A stretch of DNA of 64,000 nt from Bog-473 sp963725895 (GCA_963725895.1 CAVSAJ010000004.1:124001-188000); one strand, 5' to 3'; positions 16,194 through 27,436 are shown, numbered from the stretch's first letter. The notes: generated by a model from the sequence alone, not told the origin. A program made the numbers and translations.

Positions 16194-17369
16194 CTACCGA
16201 GCCTTTCTGGCGCGCTTGGAGCGTGACCTCGGGTGTGCCTTCGGCGCCTCCTGATCTTCGCTCTCCGCCTTTCCGTTCGTTGTGCGCTTCCTGGCGCCAC
16301 CCGCAGGCGTGCGCCCGTTCCTCCGCCCGTTGCCGTTCGCGCCGGTCCTGACCGGGGGCACGGTGCCCTTGGCCACTGACGTGCCGTCGGTGGCACTGGA
16401 CTTCTTCTTCGGGGAGGCCGCCGGAAGTTCTGGTCTCGGCTTTTCTTCTTTTTTGGCCGAATCGACTTCCTTCTTGGCCGAACCGATTTCCCGTTCGGCC
16501 GTGACCGGTTCGACCATGCCCGACTTGAACATGAACTCTTGCGTTCCGATGCGCATCGCAGAAGAGACCACCATGTAAATGGTTGCTCCCGCGGGCACTC
16601 TTAGATAAATGACTCCGAAAATAATAGGGAAAAACTTCTGCATTGTTTGCATCTGAGGATTCGCCGCAGCTGCCTGCGGATTGCGACTGTTCATCTGCTT
16701 CATTTGGTAGTACTGCAGGAACATTGCAGCCGCAATGAGCACCAGATACGGAATGACCAAAACGCCCTGGCTCACCGTCGTGGTCACGATGTGCGTGAAC
16801 GGGTTCGTCGTGTGATTGGAGAATGGAAGCGAGGAGAGATCCATCCCGAACCACCAATGCATTTGGCCCTGACTCCGGACCAAATCGTGGTACATATGAG
16901 AATTTGTCGGGATATACCGCGGTGCTCCGACGACAACTTTGTGGCCGTTGACGACCCTATTCGTCGTGTTCGATAGACCCCGAATCAGGGTGTAGAGCAC
17001 GATTAAGAAGGGCATCTGTAGGAGGCTCGGCAGGCAGGCGCCGAACGGACTCGTGCCGTTCTCCTTGTAGAGCCGCATCATCTCCTGGTTGAGCTGCTCC
17101 CGGTTCTCCGCGCCCTTGTATTTGGCCTGGAGCTTCTTCATTTCAGGCTGCAGCCGCTGCATGGCCAGCATCGACTTGGTGCTCTTCACCGTGATCGGGG
17201 TGAGGGCCAGCATGATGATGATCGTGAGGCCCGTGATGGCGAAGCCGTAGTTGGGCCAGACCGAGTAGAGGCCAGCCAGGATCAACCCGAACAGCTCGAA
17301 GAGGGGATGGAAGATCTCGCCGATGAGCTTGAACAGGGAGTTCTCAGCCAGGACCGGGTGCGTCAGCAT
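16194..17369 (-). CDS. yidC: Membrane protein insertase YidC
   Basis: 391-residue insertase that folds and inserts membrane proteins. The first helix is followed by FAITGLTIIIMLALTPITVK, the cytoplasmic hairpin SMLAMQRLQPEMKKLQAKYK, and the conserved ENGTSPFGACLPSLLQMPFL. About five transmembrane segments are present and the C-terminal tail is long and Lys/Arg-rich, as in ribosome-binding YidC forms. Between roughly 16540 and 16990 base composition is markedly more AT-rich than its neighbours. The start overlaps yidD by seven bases. Confidence 0.96.
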   Translation of the reverse strand: MLTHPVLAENSLFKLIGEIFHPLFELFGLILAGLYSVWPNYGFAITGLTIIIMLALTPITVKSTKSMLAMQRLQPEMKKLQAKYKGAENREQLNQEMMRLYKENGTSPFGACLPSLLQMPFLIVLYTLIRGLSNTTNRVVNGHKVVVGAPRYIPTNSHMYHDLVRSQGQMHWWFGMDLSSLPFSNHTTNPFTHIVTTTVSQGVLVIPYLVLIAAAMFLQYYQMKQMNSRNPQAAAANPQMQTMQKFFPIIFGVIYLRVPAGATIYMVVSSAMRIGTQEFMFKSGMVEPVTAEREIGSAKKEVDSAKKEEKPRPELPAASPKKKSSATDGTSVAKGTVPPVRTGANGNGRRNGRTPAGGARKRTTNGKAESEDQEAPKAHPRSRSKRARKAR

Positions 17370-17722
17370 GGGTGACCTCCGTCACGCGCGTGGATCCCCC
17401 CGGGAGCATCGACTCGCACCGGCACCAGGTCAACCCCGTGGGGACCGAAGGGGCGGCAGCGCACGAGGCGCCGCGCCGCCAGCGCCAGCCCCCGCCAGAA
17501 CCCGTGGACTGTGAACGCCTCGGCGGCGTAGGCCGAGCAGCTGGGGTAGAAGCGGCACGGGGAGATCCGACCCGAGGCCGCGCCCTGGTAGGCGGTGATC
17601 AGGGTGACCGCGAGACGCACCGGCAGGCTGAGCCGCCGCTCGAGGCCCTCCTCTGCGCGCAGGTCGGGGGGCAACTCGGCCCGCACCGCTGGGGTACTGA
17701 GCTGGGCGTTCGCCGTGCTCAC
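17363..17722 (-). CDS. yidD: Membrane protein insertion efficiency factor YidD
   Basis: 119 residues with the family signature SPCRFYPSCSAYAAEAFTVH and GLALAARRLVRCRPFGPHGVD. YidD assists YidC-dependent insertion at the inner face of the membrane. GTG 17722 shares bases with the rnpA stop (GTGA overlap), so translation is coupled. Its usual place between rnpA and yidC is kept. Confidence 0.95.
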   Translation of the reverse strand: MSTANAQLSTPAVRAELPPDLRAEEGLERRLSLPVRLAVTLITAYQGAASGRISPCRFYPSCSAYAAEAFTVHGFWRGLALAARRLVRCRPFGPHGVDLVPVRVDAPGGIHARDGGHPC

Positions 17723-18078
17723 GTGGTCACCGCCGCACGGCTCGCCCGCTGGAGCGCATGCACCACGTCGGAGCGGAACGCGGCCGGATCGAGCACCGCC
17801 GCACCGGGATCGAGTCGGAGCAGGTAGGCGCCCCGGGGGAGTGTGGTCGCCTCTGCCCGCACCGCTTCGCGGGCGCGCCGCCGCAGCCGGTTGCGTGTCA
17901 CCGCGCCGCCGCAGCGACGCCCAATTGCGTAGGCGACCTGGGGATACAGGCCAGAGGCACCATCCTCGACAGGCACGAAGGTCGCCCGGACCGGCCCACA
18001 GGCGCCGCGCGCCCGGGCACGTTGCAGCTCGGCGAACGCCGCGCGGCTCGTGATGCGTCCGACCGTCCGGGCAGGCAA
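17719..18078 (-). CDS. rnpA: Ribonuclease P protein component
   Basis: 119 residues. Protein subunit that binds the RNase P RNA for tRNA 5' processing. The conserved basic helix is AVTRNRLRRRAREAVR, preceded by the FAELQRARARG strand region. Translation probably starts at TTG 18078; no ATG or GTG sits closer to the conserved N-terminus. It directly follows rpmH, the near-universal arrangement. Confidence 0.93.
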   Translation of the reverse strand: MPARTVGRITSRAAFAELQRARARGACGPVRATFVPVEDGASGLYPQVAYAIGRRCGGAVTRNRLRRRAREAVRAEATTLPRGAYLLRLDPGAAVLDPAAFRSDVVHALQRASRAAVTT

Positions 18079-18088
18079 GACGAGGACC

Positions 18089-18223
18089 TCAGACGCTGAG
18101 ACGGTGGCGCCCCTTGAGCCGCCGCGACTTCAAGATGGCCCGCCCCGCCCGAGTGGACATGCGCTTGCGAAACCCGTGGGTACGGGCCCGCTTCCGAGTA
18201 TTGGGTTGGTAGGTGCGCTTCAC
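18089..18223 (-). CDS. rpmH: 50S ribosomal protein L34
   Basis: 44 residues encoded from GTG 18223: VKRTYQPNTRKRARTHGFRK, then a second half with KSRRLKGRHRLSV at the end. The sequence is a full-length L34 and is unmistakable. It begins the leftward rpmH-rnpA-yidD-yidC-jag-rsmG-parA-parB run and is divergent from dnaA. Confidence 0.97.
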   Translation of the reverse strand: MKRTYQPNTRKRARTHGFRKRMSTRAGRAILKSRRLKGRHRLSV

Positions 18224-18309
18224 GTCGAGTCTGCCTTTCGCGATGCAGTCTTTCGCGACACCGGAGCAGCATTGGGGACCGGCTCCTCGCGGGGTCGATG
18301 CCTCGGCCT

Positions 18310-18321
18310 TCGAATCGATAT
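18310..18321 (-). promoter_or_regulatory. 12-bp copy of the padR operator core between rpmH and dnaA
   Basis: ATATCGATTCGA on the minus strand is identical to 12 bases of the palindrome in front of padR (449-460). It lies about 87 bp upstream of the rpmH start in the divergent rpmH-dnaA promoter region. The other arm of the palindrome is not conserved, so this may be a weaker site or a coincidence. Confidence 0.3.
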
Positions 18322-18481
18322 CCGGCCACCGGCGGCGAGTCCTCCCATGTTAGGCGCATTTGCAGATCGCCTCTAGTCGCATCCGCCCGGCACGGTGTAC
18401 CGTCGTCCAATTACCCGCACCGAGGACCGCACCGAACAGGGCTGGGCGGCGAGGGGGGAGAAGGGGCGCTCGGCTGAACCG

Positions 18482-19912
18482 GTGACGCAGGCGACAGAAC
18501 TCTGGACGAGGTGCTCGAAGTCCCTGCGCGACCAGGTCTCGGAGAGCACGTGGCAACTCTGGCTCTCCTGGATCGAGCCGGTGGACTTCGCCGACGGCGT
18601 GTTCACCATCTCGGTGCCAAACAGCCTCATCCGAGAGCGGGTGGAGTCGCGCTACCTCCCCATGATCGAAGACACCCTGGCCAACGAGGTGGGGGACGTG
18701 GTGCGGGGCCGACTCGTCGTCCACGAGCCGGATCCGGCCGCCACCCCAGGTCGGGCGGAGACGCTCGGCGGCCCGGCCAACCTCGGGGACAGCGACGACC
18801 AGCTGGACTCCGAACGGCCGATGGACCTCGCAGCGGTCCCCCCCGGATCACCTGCTCGCGGCAGAGGGCGGGAATCGCCAGCGGTCCAGCTCGACTCGAA
18901 ATTCACCTTCGAGACGTTCGTCGCCGCGTCCTCGAACCGACTGGCCCATGCCGCCGCCCAGGCCGTTGCCGAGACGCCGGGCCGCTCGTACAACCCCTTG
19001 TTCATTTACGGGGATTCGGGGCTCGGCAAGACACACCTGCTTCATGCCATCGCGAACTACGTCACGGAGAACTACCCCCGGCGCACGGTCCTCTACGTCA
19101 CGACCGAAACGTTCATGAACGACTTCGTGGACTCACTGCGCACCTCGACGACCTTGAGCTTCAAGCGGCGCTATCGCGACTGCGACGTCCTTCTCATCGA
19201 CGACGTCCAATTCATGGAACGCAAAGAGGGCCTCCAAGAGGAGTTCTTCCACACCTACAACGACCTCAAGGGCGCCTCCAAGCAGATGGTCCTGACCTCG
19301 GACCGGCCGCCCAAGTCGATCGAGACCCTGGAGGACCGGCTGCGCAGCCGCTTTCTCTCCGGACTGATCACCGAAATCGACCCACCCGACCTCGAGACCC
19401 GGCTCGCCATCTTGCGGTCCAAGTCCCTCAGCGAGCACTACGACGTGCCCGACGACGTCCTCGAGTTCATCGCCTCGCACGTGACGGACAACATCCGTGA
19501 GCTCGAGGGCGCGCTCATCCGCATCTGCGCCTTCGCCAAACTCAACAAGGAGCCGATCTCGCTCGAGCAGGCCGAGAAGGTCCTCACCGATCTCCTGCAC
19601 GCCGGCGAGCCCCGGCGGATCTCACCCCAGATCATCCTCGACACGGTCTCGGCCAGCTACGGGTTCCCCGTCGAGGCGCTCATCGGACCCAGCCGCACGC
19701 GACCCCTGGTCACGGCCCGCCAGGTGGCCATGTACCTGACCAGGGAACTCACCGATTACAGCTACCCCGCCATCGGGCGGGTCTTCGGCAAGCGGGACCA
19801 CACGACCGTCATCCACGCGGTCGACAAGATCGCCGGCCAGATGCAAGAACGACGCCAGATCTACGAGCAGGTCACCGAGCTGAGCCAAAAGATCCGTGCA
19901 GGCTCGGCTTGA
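18482..19912 (+). CDS. dnaA: Chromosomal replication initiator DnaA
   Basis: AAA+ initiator that binds DnaA boxes and opens oriC; 476 residues from GTG 18482. Domain I begins with ELWTRCSKSLRDQVSESTWQ. An acidic linker follows, then the ATPase with Walker A GDSGLGKTHLLHAIANY, Walker B VLLIDDVQFMERKEG and the sensor region LTSDRPPKSIETLEDRLRSR. The C-terminal domain carries the DnaA signature VFGKRDHTTVIHAVDKI. An in-frame GTG at 18395 would add 29 residues; I prefer 18482 because domain I begins right after it. oriC lies directly downstream. Confidence 0.95.
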   Translation: MTQATELWTRCSKSLRDQVSESTWQLWLSWIEPVDFADGVFTISVPNSLIRERVESRYLPMIEDTLANEVGDVVRGRLVVHEPDPAATPGRAETLGGPANLGDSDDQLDSERPMDLAAVPPGSPARGRGRESPAVQLDSKFTFETFVAASSNRLAHAAAQAVAETPGRSYNPLFIYGDSGLGKTHLLHAIANYVTENYPRRTVLYVTTETFMNDFVDSLRTSTTLSFKRRYRDCDVLLIDDVQFMERKEGLQEEFFHTYNDLKGASKQMVLTSDRPPKSIETLEDRLRSRFLSGLITEIDPPDLETRLAILRSKSLSEHYDVPDDVLEFIASHVTDNIRELEGALIRICAFAKLNKEPISLEQAEKVLTDLLHAGEPRRISPQIILDTVSASYGFPVEALIGPSRTRPLVTARQVAMYLTRELTDYSYPAIGRVFGKRDHTTVIHAVDKIAGQMQERRQIYEQVTELSQKIRAGSA

Positions 19913-20206
19913 CCCTCGCTGCGCCGCGCGCCCTTCCCTTGTGAACCACAAGAGGAAAAGGTTGTGGACTCACGCGCCCTGCGTTGTGGACGTGGGCACA
20001 TGTTTTCCCCATCCACCCCCACCCCGGCCGGCGAGCCTCTGTGTCTCCGCTCGAGACGCACACACCCATGGGGACAGCCGGGCCTGGTGCCAACTGGGAT
20101 GCAACCATGTCCTCCACAGTCCACAGCCCTTACTACCTTTACCAACCACACATACTCTTTCCTCCACGATGAAGCACCAGGAGCCCGCCCGAAAGGACCG
20201 ACATCG
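19913..20206. other. oriC: dnaA-dnaN intergenic region with DnaA boxes
   Basis: The 294-bp gap contains several DnaA-box-like sequences: TTGTGGACT (19962-19970), TTGTGGACG (19984-19992), TCCACA at 20113-20118 and GTCCACAG at 20119-20126. A 15-bp hairpin with 6-bp arms (CTTGTG/CACAAG, 19938-19952) lies near the left end. A lower-GC stretch follows the boxes at about 20126-20165 and could be the unwinding element. Gene position is the same as in mycobacterial and streptomycete origins. The boundaries are those of the gap, not measured ends. Confidence 0.75.
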
Positions 20207-21322
20207 GTGAAGTTCAGATCCGAGCGAGATGCGCTCGTCGAGATGCTCGCCACAGCGGGACGCGCCGTCGGGGGTCGCGGAGGCTCTTCCCCGGTCCTCC
20301 AAGGTCTCTTGTTGCAGTGCGAGGGCAACAGCTTGCGGGTGACCGGAACCGATCTGGATCTCACAATTCAGGTGACCGACGAAGTCATCGGTATCGACGA
20401 CGGGAGTTGTGTCATTCCGGCGCGGCTCTCGACCGACATCGTGCGCCGTCTCGAGCCGGGAGCAGTGACGTTCGCCGACCAGGGTGACCACATCACAATT
20501 TCGGCCGCGCGCTCGAACTTCAAGTTGCAGACCTACCCGGTCGTGGAGTTCCCGCCCGTCGGCAAGACCAGCGAACCCATGACCGAATTGTCGGAAAGCG
20601 AACTCGGGGAGGCAGTGCGCCAAGTCGTGCGGGCTGCGTCGCACGACGACGGCCGGCCGCTGCTGACCGGCGTCCTGGTGTCCCGAGTCGACGGCTCCCT
20701 TCGCATGGTCGCGACCGATTCGTACCGGATGGCCATGCGCGACCTGCCCGGGTCCAACACCATCCCCGGCGAGGAGGACCTGCTCGTTCCGGCCCGGGCG
20801 CTCTCGGAGCTCCAACGCCTGCCGGCCAAGGAAACCGGCGGAGACGAGCCCGGTCGGGTCGGGGTGGCGGCGAGCACGAACGAGATCACGTTTTGGCAGG
20901 GCAACGCCCAGATCAGCACGCGCCTGCTCGAGGGCCGCTATCCGGACTACAAGCAGTTGATCCCCGAGCACTACCCGAACCGTCTGCATCTGGGCAAGGA
21001 GAATTTCCTCTCGGCCCTGCGCCGCGTCCAGTTGTTGGTGCGGGACAACACGACTCCGGTTCGTCTCTCCATGCGAGGGGGTGGCGTCGATCTCACGGTG
21101 CAGAGCCAGGATGTGGGCGACGCAGCTGAAACGGTGGACGGGGATTACAGCGGCGAGGACCTCGTCATCGCGTTCAATCCTTCGTACTTGATCGACGGCG
21201 TGGAGGCGGTGATCGGTGACGAAGTGATCGTCGAGACCGCTGACGCGTCACGAGCGGCGACCGTGCGGGGCGCCGAGGACGACCAGTTCCGGTATCTCCT
21301 CATGCCGGTTCGGGTGTCCTGA
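20207..21322 (+). CDS. dnaN: DNA polymerase III beta subunit (sliding clamp)
   Basis: 371 residues from GTG 20207 with an AAAGGA site upstream. It forms the dimeric ring that tethers polymerase III. Family features are VKFRSERDALVEMLATAGRA at the start, SYRMAMRDLPG in domain 2, the segment LEGRYPDYKQLIPEHYP, and the conserved C-terminal end FRYLLMPVRVS. Longer in-frame extension upstream would run into oriC and is rejected. recF starts 15 bases downstream. Confidence 0.97.
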   Translation: MKFRSERDALVEMLATAGRAVGGRGGSSPVLQGLLLQCEGNSLRVTGTDLDLTIQVTDEVIGIDDGSCVIPARLSTDIVRRLEPGAVTFADQGDHITISAARSNFKLQTYPVVEFPPVGKTSEPMTELSESELGEAVRQVVRAASHDDGRPLLTGVLVSRVDGSLRMVATDSYRMAMRDLPGSNTIPGEEDLLVPARALSELQRLPAKETGGDEPGRVGVAASTNEITFWQGNAQISTRLLEGRYPDYKQLIPEHYPNRLHLGKENFLSALRRVQLLVRDNTTPVRLSMRGGGVDLTVQSQDVGDAAETVDGDYSGEDLVIAFNPSYLIDGVEAVIGDEVIVETADASRAATVRGAEDDQFRYLLMPVRVS

Positions 21323-21336
21323 ACTTCCGTGCCGCG

Positions 21337-22416
21337 GTGAGCGTCCGCCACCTGGAGCTGACCGACTTCCGTCTCTTCACGCACGCAGTCATTGAGCCCG
21401 AGCCAGAGGGTACGACGGTGATCACCGGCGCGAACGGCACCGGCAAGACGAGCGTGCTCGAGGCGCTGGCCTATCTCGGGACGCGACGCTCGTTCCGGGG
21501 CGCTCCGTCGGAGGCGTTGGTCCGTTCGGGCGCGACGAGTGCCATCTTGCGTGCCGATCTCGATGGCCCCGACAGCCCCGTGCTCGTAGAAGCGGAGATC
21601 ACGCCGGGCGGGAAGGGCCGGACCCGGGTGAACCGCAAAGCGGTCTCCGCCCGCAAGGACCTGGCCTCCGCCGCCCCGTGCACGGTGTTCTCGCCTGAGG
21701 ATCTCGGGCTGATCAGCGGCGGACCCAAGGGCCGGCGAGACCTGCTCGATGACGCGCTGGCCCTGCTCGATCCCGAGGGTGCACGGGCGGCGGACGAAAC
21801 AGAGAGGATCCTTCGCCAACGCGCCGCGCTGTTGCGCCAGTCGAGCGTGCGGTCGACTGCGGAGGTGACGACGACCCTCGACGTGTGGGACCAGCGCCTG
21901 GCCGACGCGGGCAAGATCCTCGTCGCCGCGCGCGAGCGGCTGGCCGTCGATCTCGACCCCTTGGTCGCCGCGGCCTACGACCACCTGGCGGGTGCGGCCG
22001 GCCGCTCGCTCGTGCGGCAGCAGTATCGCCGCAGCTGGGATGGCGACCTGCTGGCGGCGCTCGGGGCCAGCCGGCGCGACGACCTGCGGCGCGGCGTGAA
22101 CACCGTCGGGCCCCATCGCGACGACCTGGTGCTGGCGATCGAGGGCCGTGAAGCACGCACCCACGCCTCCCAGGGCGAGCAGCGCTGCCTCGCCCTGGCA
22201 CTGCGCCTCGGCGTGCACCAGCTCGTCCGGGCCCGGACCGCCCTGGTACCGACGCTGCTCCTCGACGACGTGTTCTCCGAGCTCGACCCCGACCGCAGCC
22301 GGGCCCTGGCCGCCGAGCTACCACCCGGCCAAGCACTCCTGACCACCGCGGCGCCCCTGCCCGACGGGATCGCGGTGGCCCGGGTGATTCCGGTCGGCTC
22401 GCTGGCGGCGGCATGA
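21337..22416 (+). CDS. recF: DNA replication and repair protein RecF
   Basis: 359-residue SMC-like ATPase that helps load RecA at gaps. The Walker A motif is TGANGTGKTSVLEALAYLG (from about residue 30), the signature ASQGEQRCLALALRLGVHQL lies near the C-terminus and the Walker B motif LLLDDVFSELDPDRSRAL follows. GTG 21337 gives the usual start VRHLELTDFRLF. Its last four bases overlap the next gene (ATGA). Confidence 0.95.
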   Translation: MSVRHLELTDFRLFTHAVIEPEPEGTTVITGANGTGKTSVLEALAYLGTRRSFRGAPSEALVRSGATSAILRADLDGPDSPVLVEAEITPGGKGRTRVNRKAVSARKDLASAAPCTVFSPEDLGLISGGPKGRRDLLDDALALLDPEGARAADETERILRQRAALLRQSSVRSTAEVTTTLDVWDQRLADAGKILVAARERLAVDLDPLVAAAYDHLAGAAGRSLVRQQYRRSWDGDLLAALGASRRDDLRRGVNTVGPHRDDLVLAIEGREARTHASQGEQRCLALALRLGVHQLVRARTALVPTLLLDDVFSELDPDRSRALAAELPPGQALLTTAAPLPDGIAVARVIPVGSLAAA

Positions 22417-22721
22417 CGGCCGCCGCGCGAGGCCCGCGTCACGTGGGGGAGTCCGTGCCGCGCCTCTTGAGCCGGCTCGGTGCGCCACCTTCGACGGCCA
22501 CCATCGAGGCCGTCTTCAGCCAGTGGGAATCCGTGGCCGGCCCGGAGCTGGCAGCGCACGCGCGGCCGTTGCGCCTCGACGGCACGACGCTGGTGGTGGC
22601 GGTCGACCACGCGGCCTGGGGCACACGGGCGCGTATGGACGCCGCGCAGATCCTCGACCGGATCCGCACCGTGGATGGCGCGTCCGTCGAACGCGTCGAG
22701 GTGGTTGTCGAACGGCCCTAG
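22413..22721 (+). CDS. DciA-like (DUF721) protein
   Basis: 102 residues with the DUF721 pattern: a helix ending in FSQWESVAGPELAAHARPLR, then LRLDGTTLVVAVDHAAWGTR. This family includes DciA, the helicase-loading operator of many bacteria lacking DnaC. In actinobacteria it is always between recF and gyrB (M. tuberculosis Rv0004). The ATG overlaps the recF stop, so the two are translationally coupled. Confidence 0.85.
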   Translation: MTAAARGPRHVGESVPRLLSRLGAPPSTATIEAVFSQWESVAGPELAAHARPLRLDGTTLVVAVDHAAWGTRARMDAAQILDRIRTVDGASVERVEVVVERP

Positions 22722-22830
22722 GACCATTTCGCGCCGGTCCCGCGGACGTGCCCGTGACGAGGGTGTTCGCGGCGCCTTTTTGAGGTCGCCGTGGACCGTT
22801 CAAGAGTGCCGAATTGGCACGTCCGTCGGG

Positions 22831-22836
22831 TAGAAT
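22831..22836 (+). promoter_or_regulatory. Candidate gyrB -10 element (TAGAAT)
   Basis: TAGAAT closely resembles the sigma-70 type -10 hexamer and lies 86 bases upstream of the gyrB start. Upstream of it is GTGCCGAATTGGCAC (22806-22820), an inverted repeat with 5-bp arms placed in the spacer and -35 area. A good -35 hexamer at 17-bp spacing is not evident. Confidence 0.45.
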
Positions 22837-22922
22837 GGTTTGTCCGCATCGAAAGGCCGGAACTGCACCGTTCGGGGATTCGATTCGCACCGTGAGATCG
22901 TCGTTTTTGAAAGGGCGCGCCT

Positions 22923-24887
<1,965 letters not shown>

Positions 24888-24913
24888 GCGGCCGGACGGG
24901 AAGTAGGGAAGAC

Positions 24914-27436
24914 ATGCCACGTCAGTCGACGCGCGGCCCCGGCCGCGCCGGGGCAGGTTCGGGCGGGGGGAGCGAGACTCCGCCAGGCCCGCCAGAGGAG
25001 GGGTCGGACGGCGGAGCCGTCGAGCCGATCGAGCTGCAGGAGGAGATGGAGCGCTCCTTCCTCGAGTACTCCATGTCGGTCATCGTCGCCCGCGCGCTGC
25101 CAGACGTACGAGACGGCCTCAAGCCGGTACACCGGCGAATCCTCTACTCCATGTTCGACAACGGAGTGCGCCCCGACCGCCCGCGCAACAAGTGCGCCAA
25201 GGTCGTCGGTGAGGTCATGGGGACCTACCACCCCCATGGCGACTCGGCGATCTACGAGGCACTGGCGCGCATGGTCCAGGAGTTCTCGTTACGCCATCCG
25301 CTGATTGACGGGCACGGGAGCTTCGGCGGCCGCGGCCCCGACGACGGCGCGGCGGCGATGCGGTACACCGAGTGCCGCCTGGCGCCCCTCGCCCTCGAGC
25401 TCATGGCCGACATCGACGAAGAGACCGTCGACATGGTGGCCAACTACGACGGGTCGGCCCTCGAGCCGGTGGTGCTCCCGGCTCGTTTCCCCAACTTGTT
25501 GGTGAACGGGTCGCAAGGCATCGCCGTCGGCATGGCGACCAACGTGCCGCCGCACAACATGGGCGAGGTCATCGACGCAGCCATTCACGTGCTGCACCAC
25601 CCCGAGGCGACGCCCGACGAGCTGATGGAGTTCGTCAAGGGTCCCGACTTCCCGACGGGCGCCCTCATTCTCGGCCGGCAGGGCATCCTCGACGCCTACC
25701 GGACCGGCCGGGGCTCGATCAAGATGCGTGCCGTCGCGGAGATCGAAGAAGGCCGCGTCGGGGATCGCATCGTGGTCAGCGAGCTGCCCTACCAGACCTC
25801 GGTCGAGGTGATCGAGCAGAAGATCAGCGACCTGGTGAAGGCGGGCGAGCTGGACGGCATCAGCGGGGTGCTCAACGCGTCAGCGAACCAACAGCCACGC
25901 CTCATCATCGAGCTGAAGCGCGACGCCAACGCCAACGTGGTGCTCAACAACCTGTTCAAGCAGACGCCGATGCAGACCAGTTTCGGAGTGAACCTGCTGG
26001 CGCTGGTCGACAGCGTGCCGCGCACTCTGAACCTGGCGCAGGCCATCTCGCACTACGTCGACCACCAGATCGAGGTGATCCGGCGCCGGTCGGAGTTCAG
26101 GCTCGAGAAGGCGCGCAACCGTGCGCACATCGTCGAGGGCCTCTTGAAGGCGATCGACATGCTCGACGCGGTGATCGCCACCATCCGGGCGTCAGACGAC
26201 CGCCCAGCCGCCCGCACCGCCCTGATGGCGGAGCCCTTCTCCTTCACCGAGGTGCAGGCGACCCACATCCTCGACATGACGCTGGGCCGGCTCACCCGGC
26301 TCGGGCGTTCCGAGCTCGAGGAGGAGATGGCGCAGCTGCGCGCCACCATCGCCGAGCTCGAGGCGATCCTCGCCGACGACGCCAAGCTCCGGGGCGTCAT
26401 CGAGACGGAGATGACCGAGATCCGGGACAAGCACGCCAACGAGCGCCGGAGCGTCATCACGCACGACCCGGGCGAGATGGGCGTCGAGGACCTGATCGAC
26501 GACGAAGAGATCGTCGTGACCCTCACCAGGGCGGGCTATATCAAGTCGGTGGCCGCCGCCGCCTTCCGCACCCAGGGGCGCGGTGGGCGCGGGGTCCAAG
26601 GCGCCCGCCTGAAAGAAGAGGACCTGGTCAGCCAGGTCGTGCACACCACGTCGCACACTTACCTGCTGCTGTTCTCCAACCGGGGCAAGGTCTACCGGCT
26701 ACGGGGGCACGAGATCCCGGTGAAGGACCGCACGGCGCGCGGCACCGCCGCGGTCAACCTGGTCCCGCTGGCGCCGAACGAGTCGATCACCGCCATCATC
26801 GCCACCCGCGAGTTCTCGCCCGACCAGTACCTGGTCTTCGCCACGGCCCACGGACAGGTCAAGAAGACGGCGCTGAGCGAGTACGACAAGTCGCGTCGGG
26901 AAGGATTCATCGCCATCAACCTGCGCGACGGTGACGAGCTGGTCCGTGTGGTCGCCACGTCGGGCAACGACGACCTCTTCGAAGTGACCCGCAACGGCAT
27001 GACGATCCGCTTCAACGAAGAGGACGTGCGGCCCATGGGCCGCGACGCCGGTGGGGTCCGCGGCATCCGCCTACGCGCAGGCGACCTCGTGGTGTCCTGC
27101 GACGTGGCGGCGGACGACACCGACATCCTGATCGTGACCGACGCCGGCTACGGCAAGCGCACCAAGCTCGAGCGTTTCAACCGGCAGGCCCGAGGCGGAC
27201 AGGGCGTGCGCGGCATCCGGCTGACCGGCGCCCGCGGCACCGTCGTCAGCGCGTTCATGGTGGCCCTGGACGAAGAGATCCTGCTCGTGTCCTCTGGCGG
27301 CGTGGTCATCCGGACTGCGGCGCGGGAGATCGCGTCGCAGGGTCGGGACGCGACGGGGGTCCGGGTCATGAACCTCGACGCCGGACAGACGGTGGCGGCG
27401 GTGGCACGGGTGGCGGCGGAGGCCGACGAGGAGTAG
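24914..27436 (+). CDS. gyrA: DNA gyrase subunit A
   Basis: 840-residue breakage-reunion subunit. The catalytic Tyr is Tyr151 in AAMRYTECRL; the quinolone-determining helix is GDSAIYEALARM (Ser111, Glu115, equivalent to E. coli Ser83 and Asp87). The C-terminal beta-pinwheel has the GyrA box QGRGGRGVQGARL and a related RQARGGQGVRGIR. The first 37 residues are Gly/Pro-rich and precede the usual start of the family, IELQEEMERSFLEYSMSVIV. It is convergent with lepB. Confidence 0.97.
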   Translation: MPRQSTRGPGRAGAGSGGGSETPPGPPEEGSDGGAVEPIELQEEMERSFLEYSMSVIVARALPDVRDGLKPVHRRILYSMFDNGVRPDRPRNKCAKVVGEVMGTYHPHGDSAIYEALARMVQEFSLRHPLIDGHGSFGGRGPDDGAAAMRYTECRLAPLALELMADIDEETVDMVANYDGSALEPVVLPARFPNLLVNGSQGIAVGMATNVPPHNMGEVIDAAIHVLHHPEATPDELMEFVKGPDFPTGALILGRQGILDAYRTGRGSIKMRAVAEIEEGRVGDRIVVSELPYQTSVEVIEQKISDLVKAGELDGISGVLNASANQQPRLIIELKRDANANVVLNNLFKQTPMQTSFGVNLLALVDSVPRTLNLAQAISHYVDHQIEVIRRRSEFRLEKARNRAHIVEGLLKAIDMLDAVIATIRASDDRPAARTALMAEPFSFTEVQATHILDMTLGRLTRLGRSELEEEMAQLRATIAELEAILADDAKLRGVIETEMTEIRDKHANERRSVITHDPGEMGVEDLIDDEEIVVTLTRAGYIKSVAAAAFRTQGRGGRGVQGARLKEEDLVSQVVHTTSHTYLLLFSNRGKVYRLRGHEIPVKDRTARGTAAVNLVPLAPNESITAIIATREFSPDQYLVFATAHGQVKKTALSEYDKSRREGFIAINLRDGDELVRVVATSGNDDLFEVTRNGMTIRFNEEDVRPMGRDAGGVRGIRLRAGDLVVSCDVAADDTDILIVTDAGYGKRTKLERFNRQARGGQGVRGIRLTGARGTVVSAFMVALDEEILLVSSGGVVIRTAAREIASQGRDATGVRVMNLDAGQTVAAVARVAAEADEE

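Noticed and set aside
19964..20206. N-terminal extension of dnaN into oriC
   Set aside because: The protein family begins at VKFRSERD; the upstream frame covers DnaA boxes and has no conserved residues.
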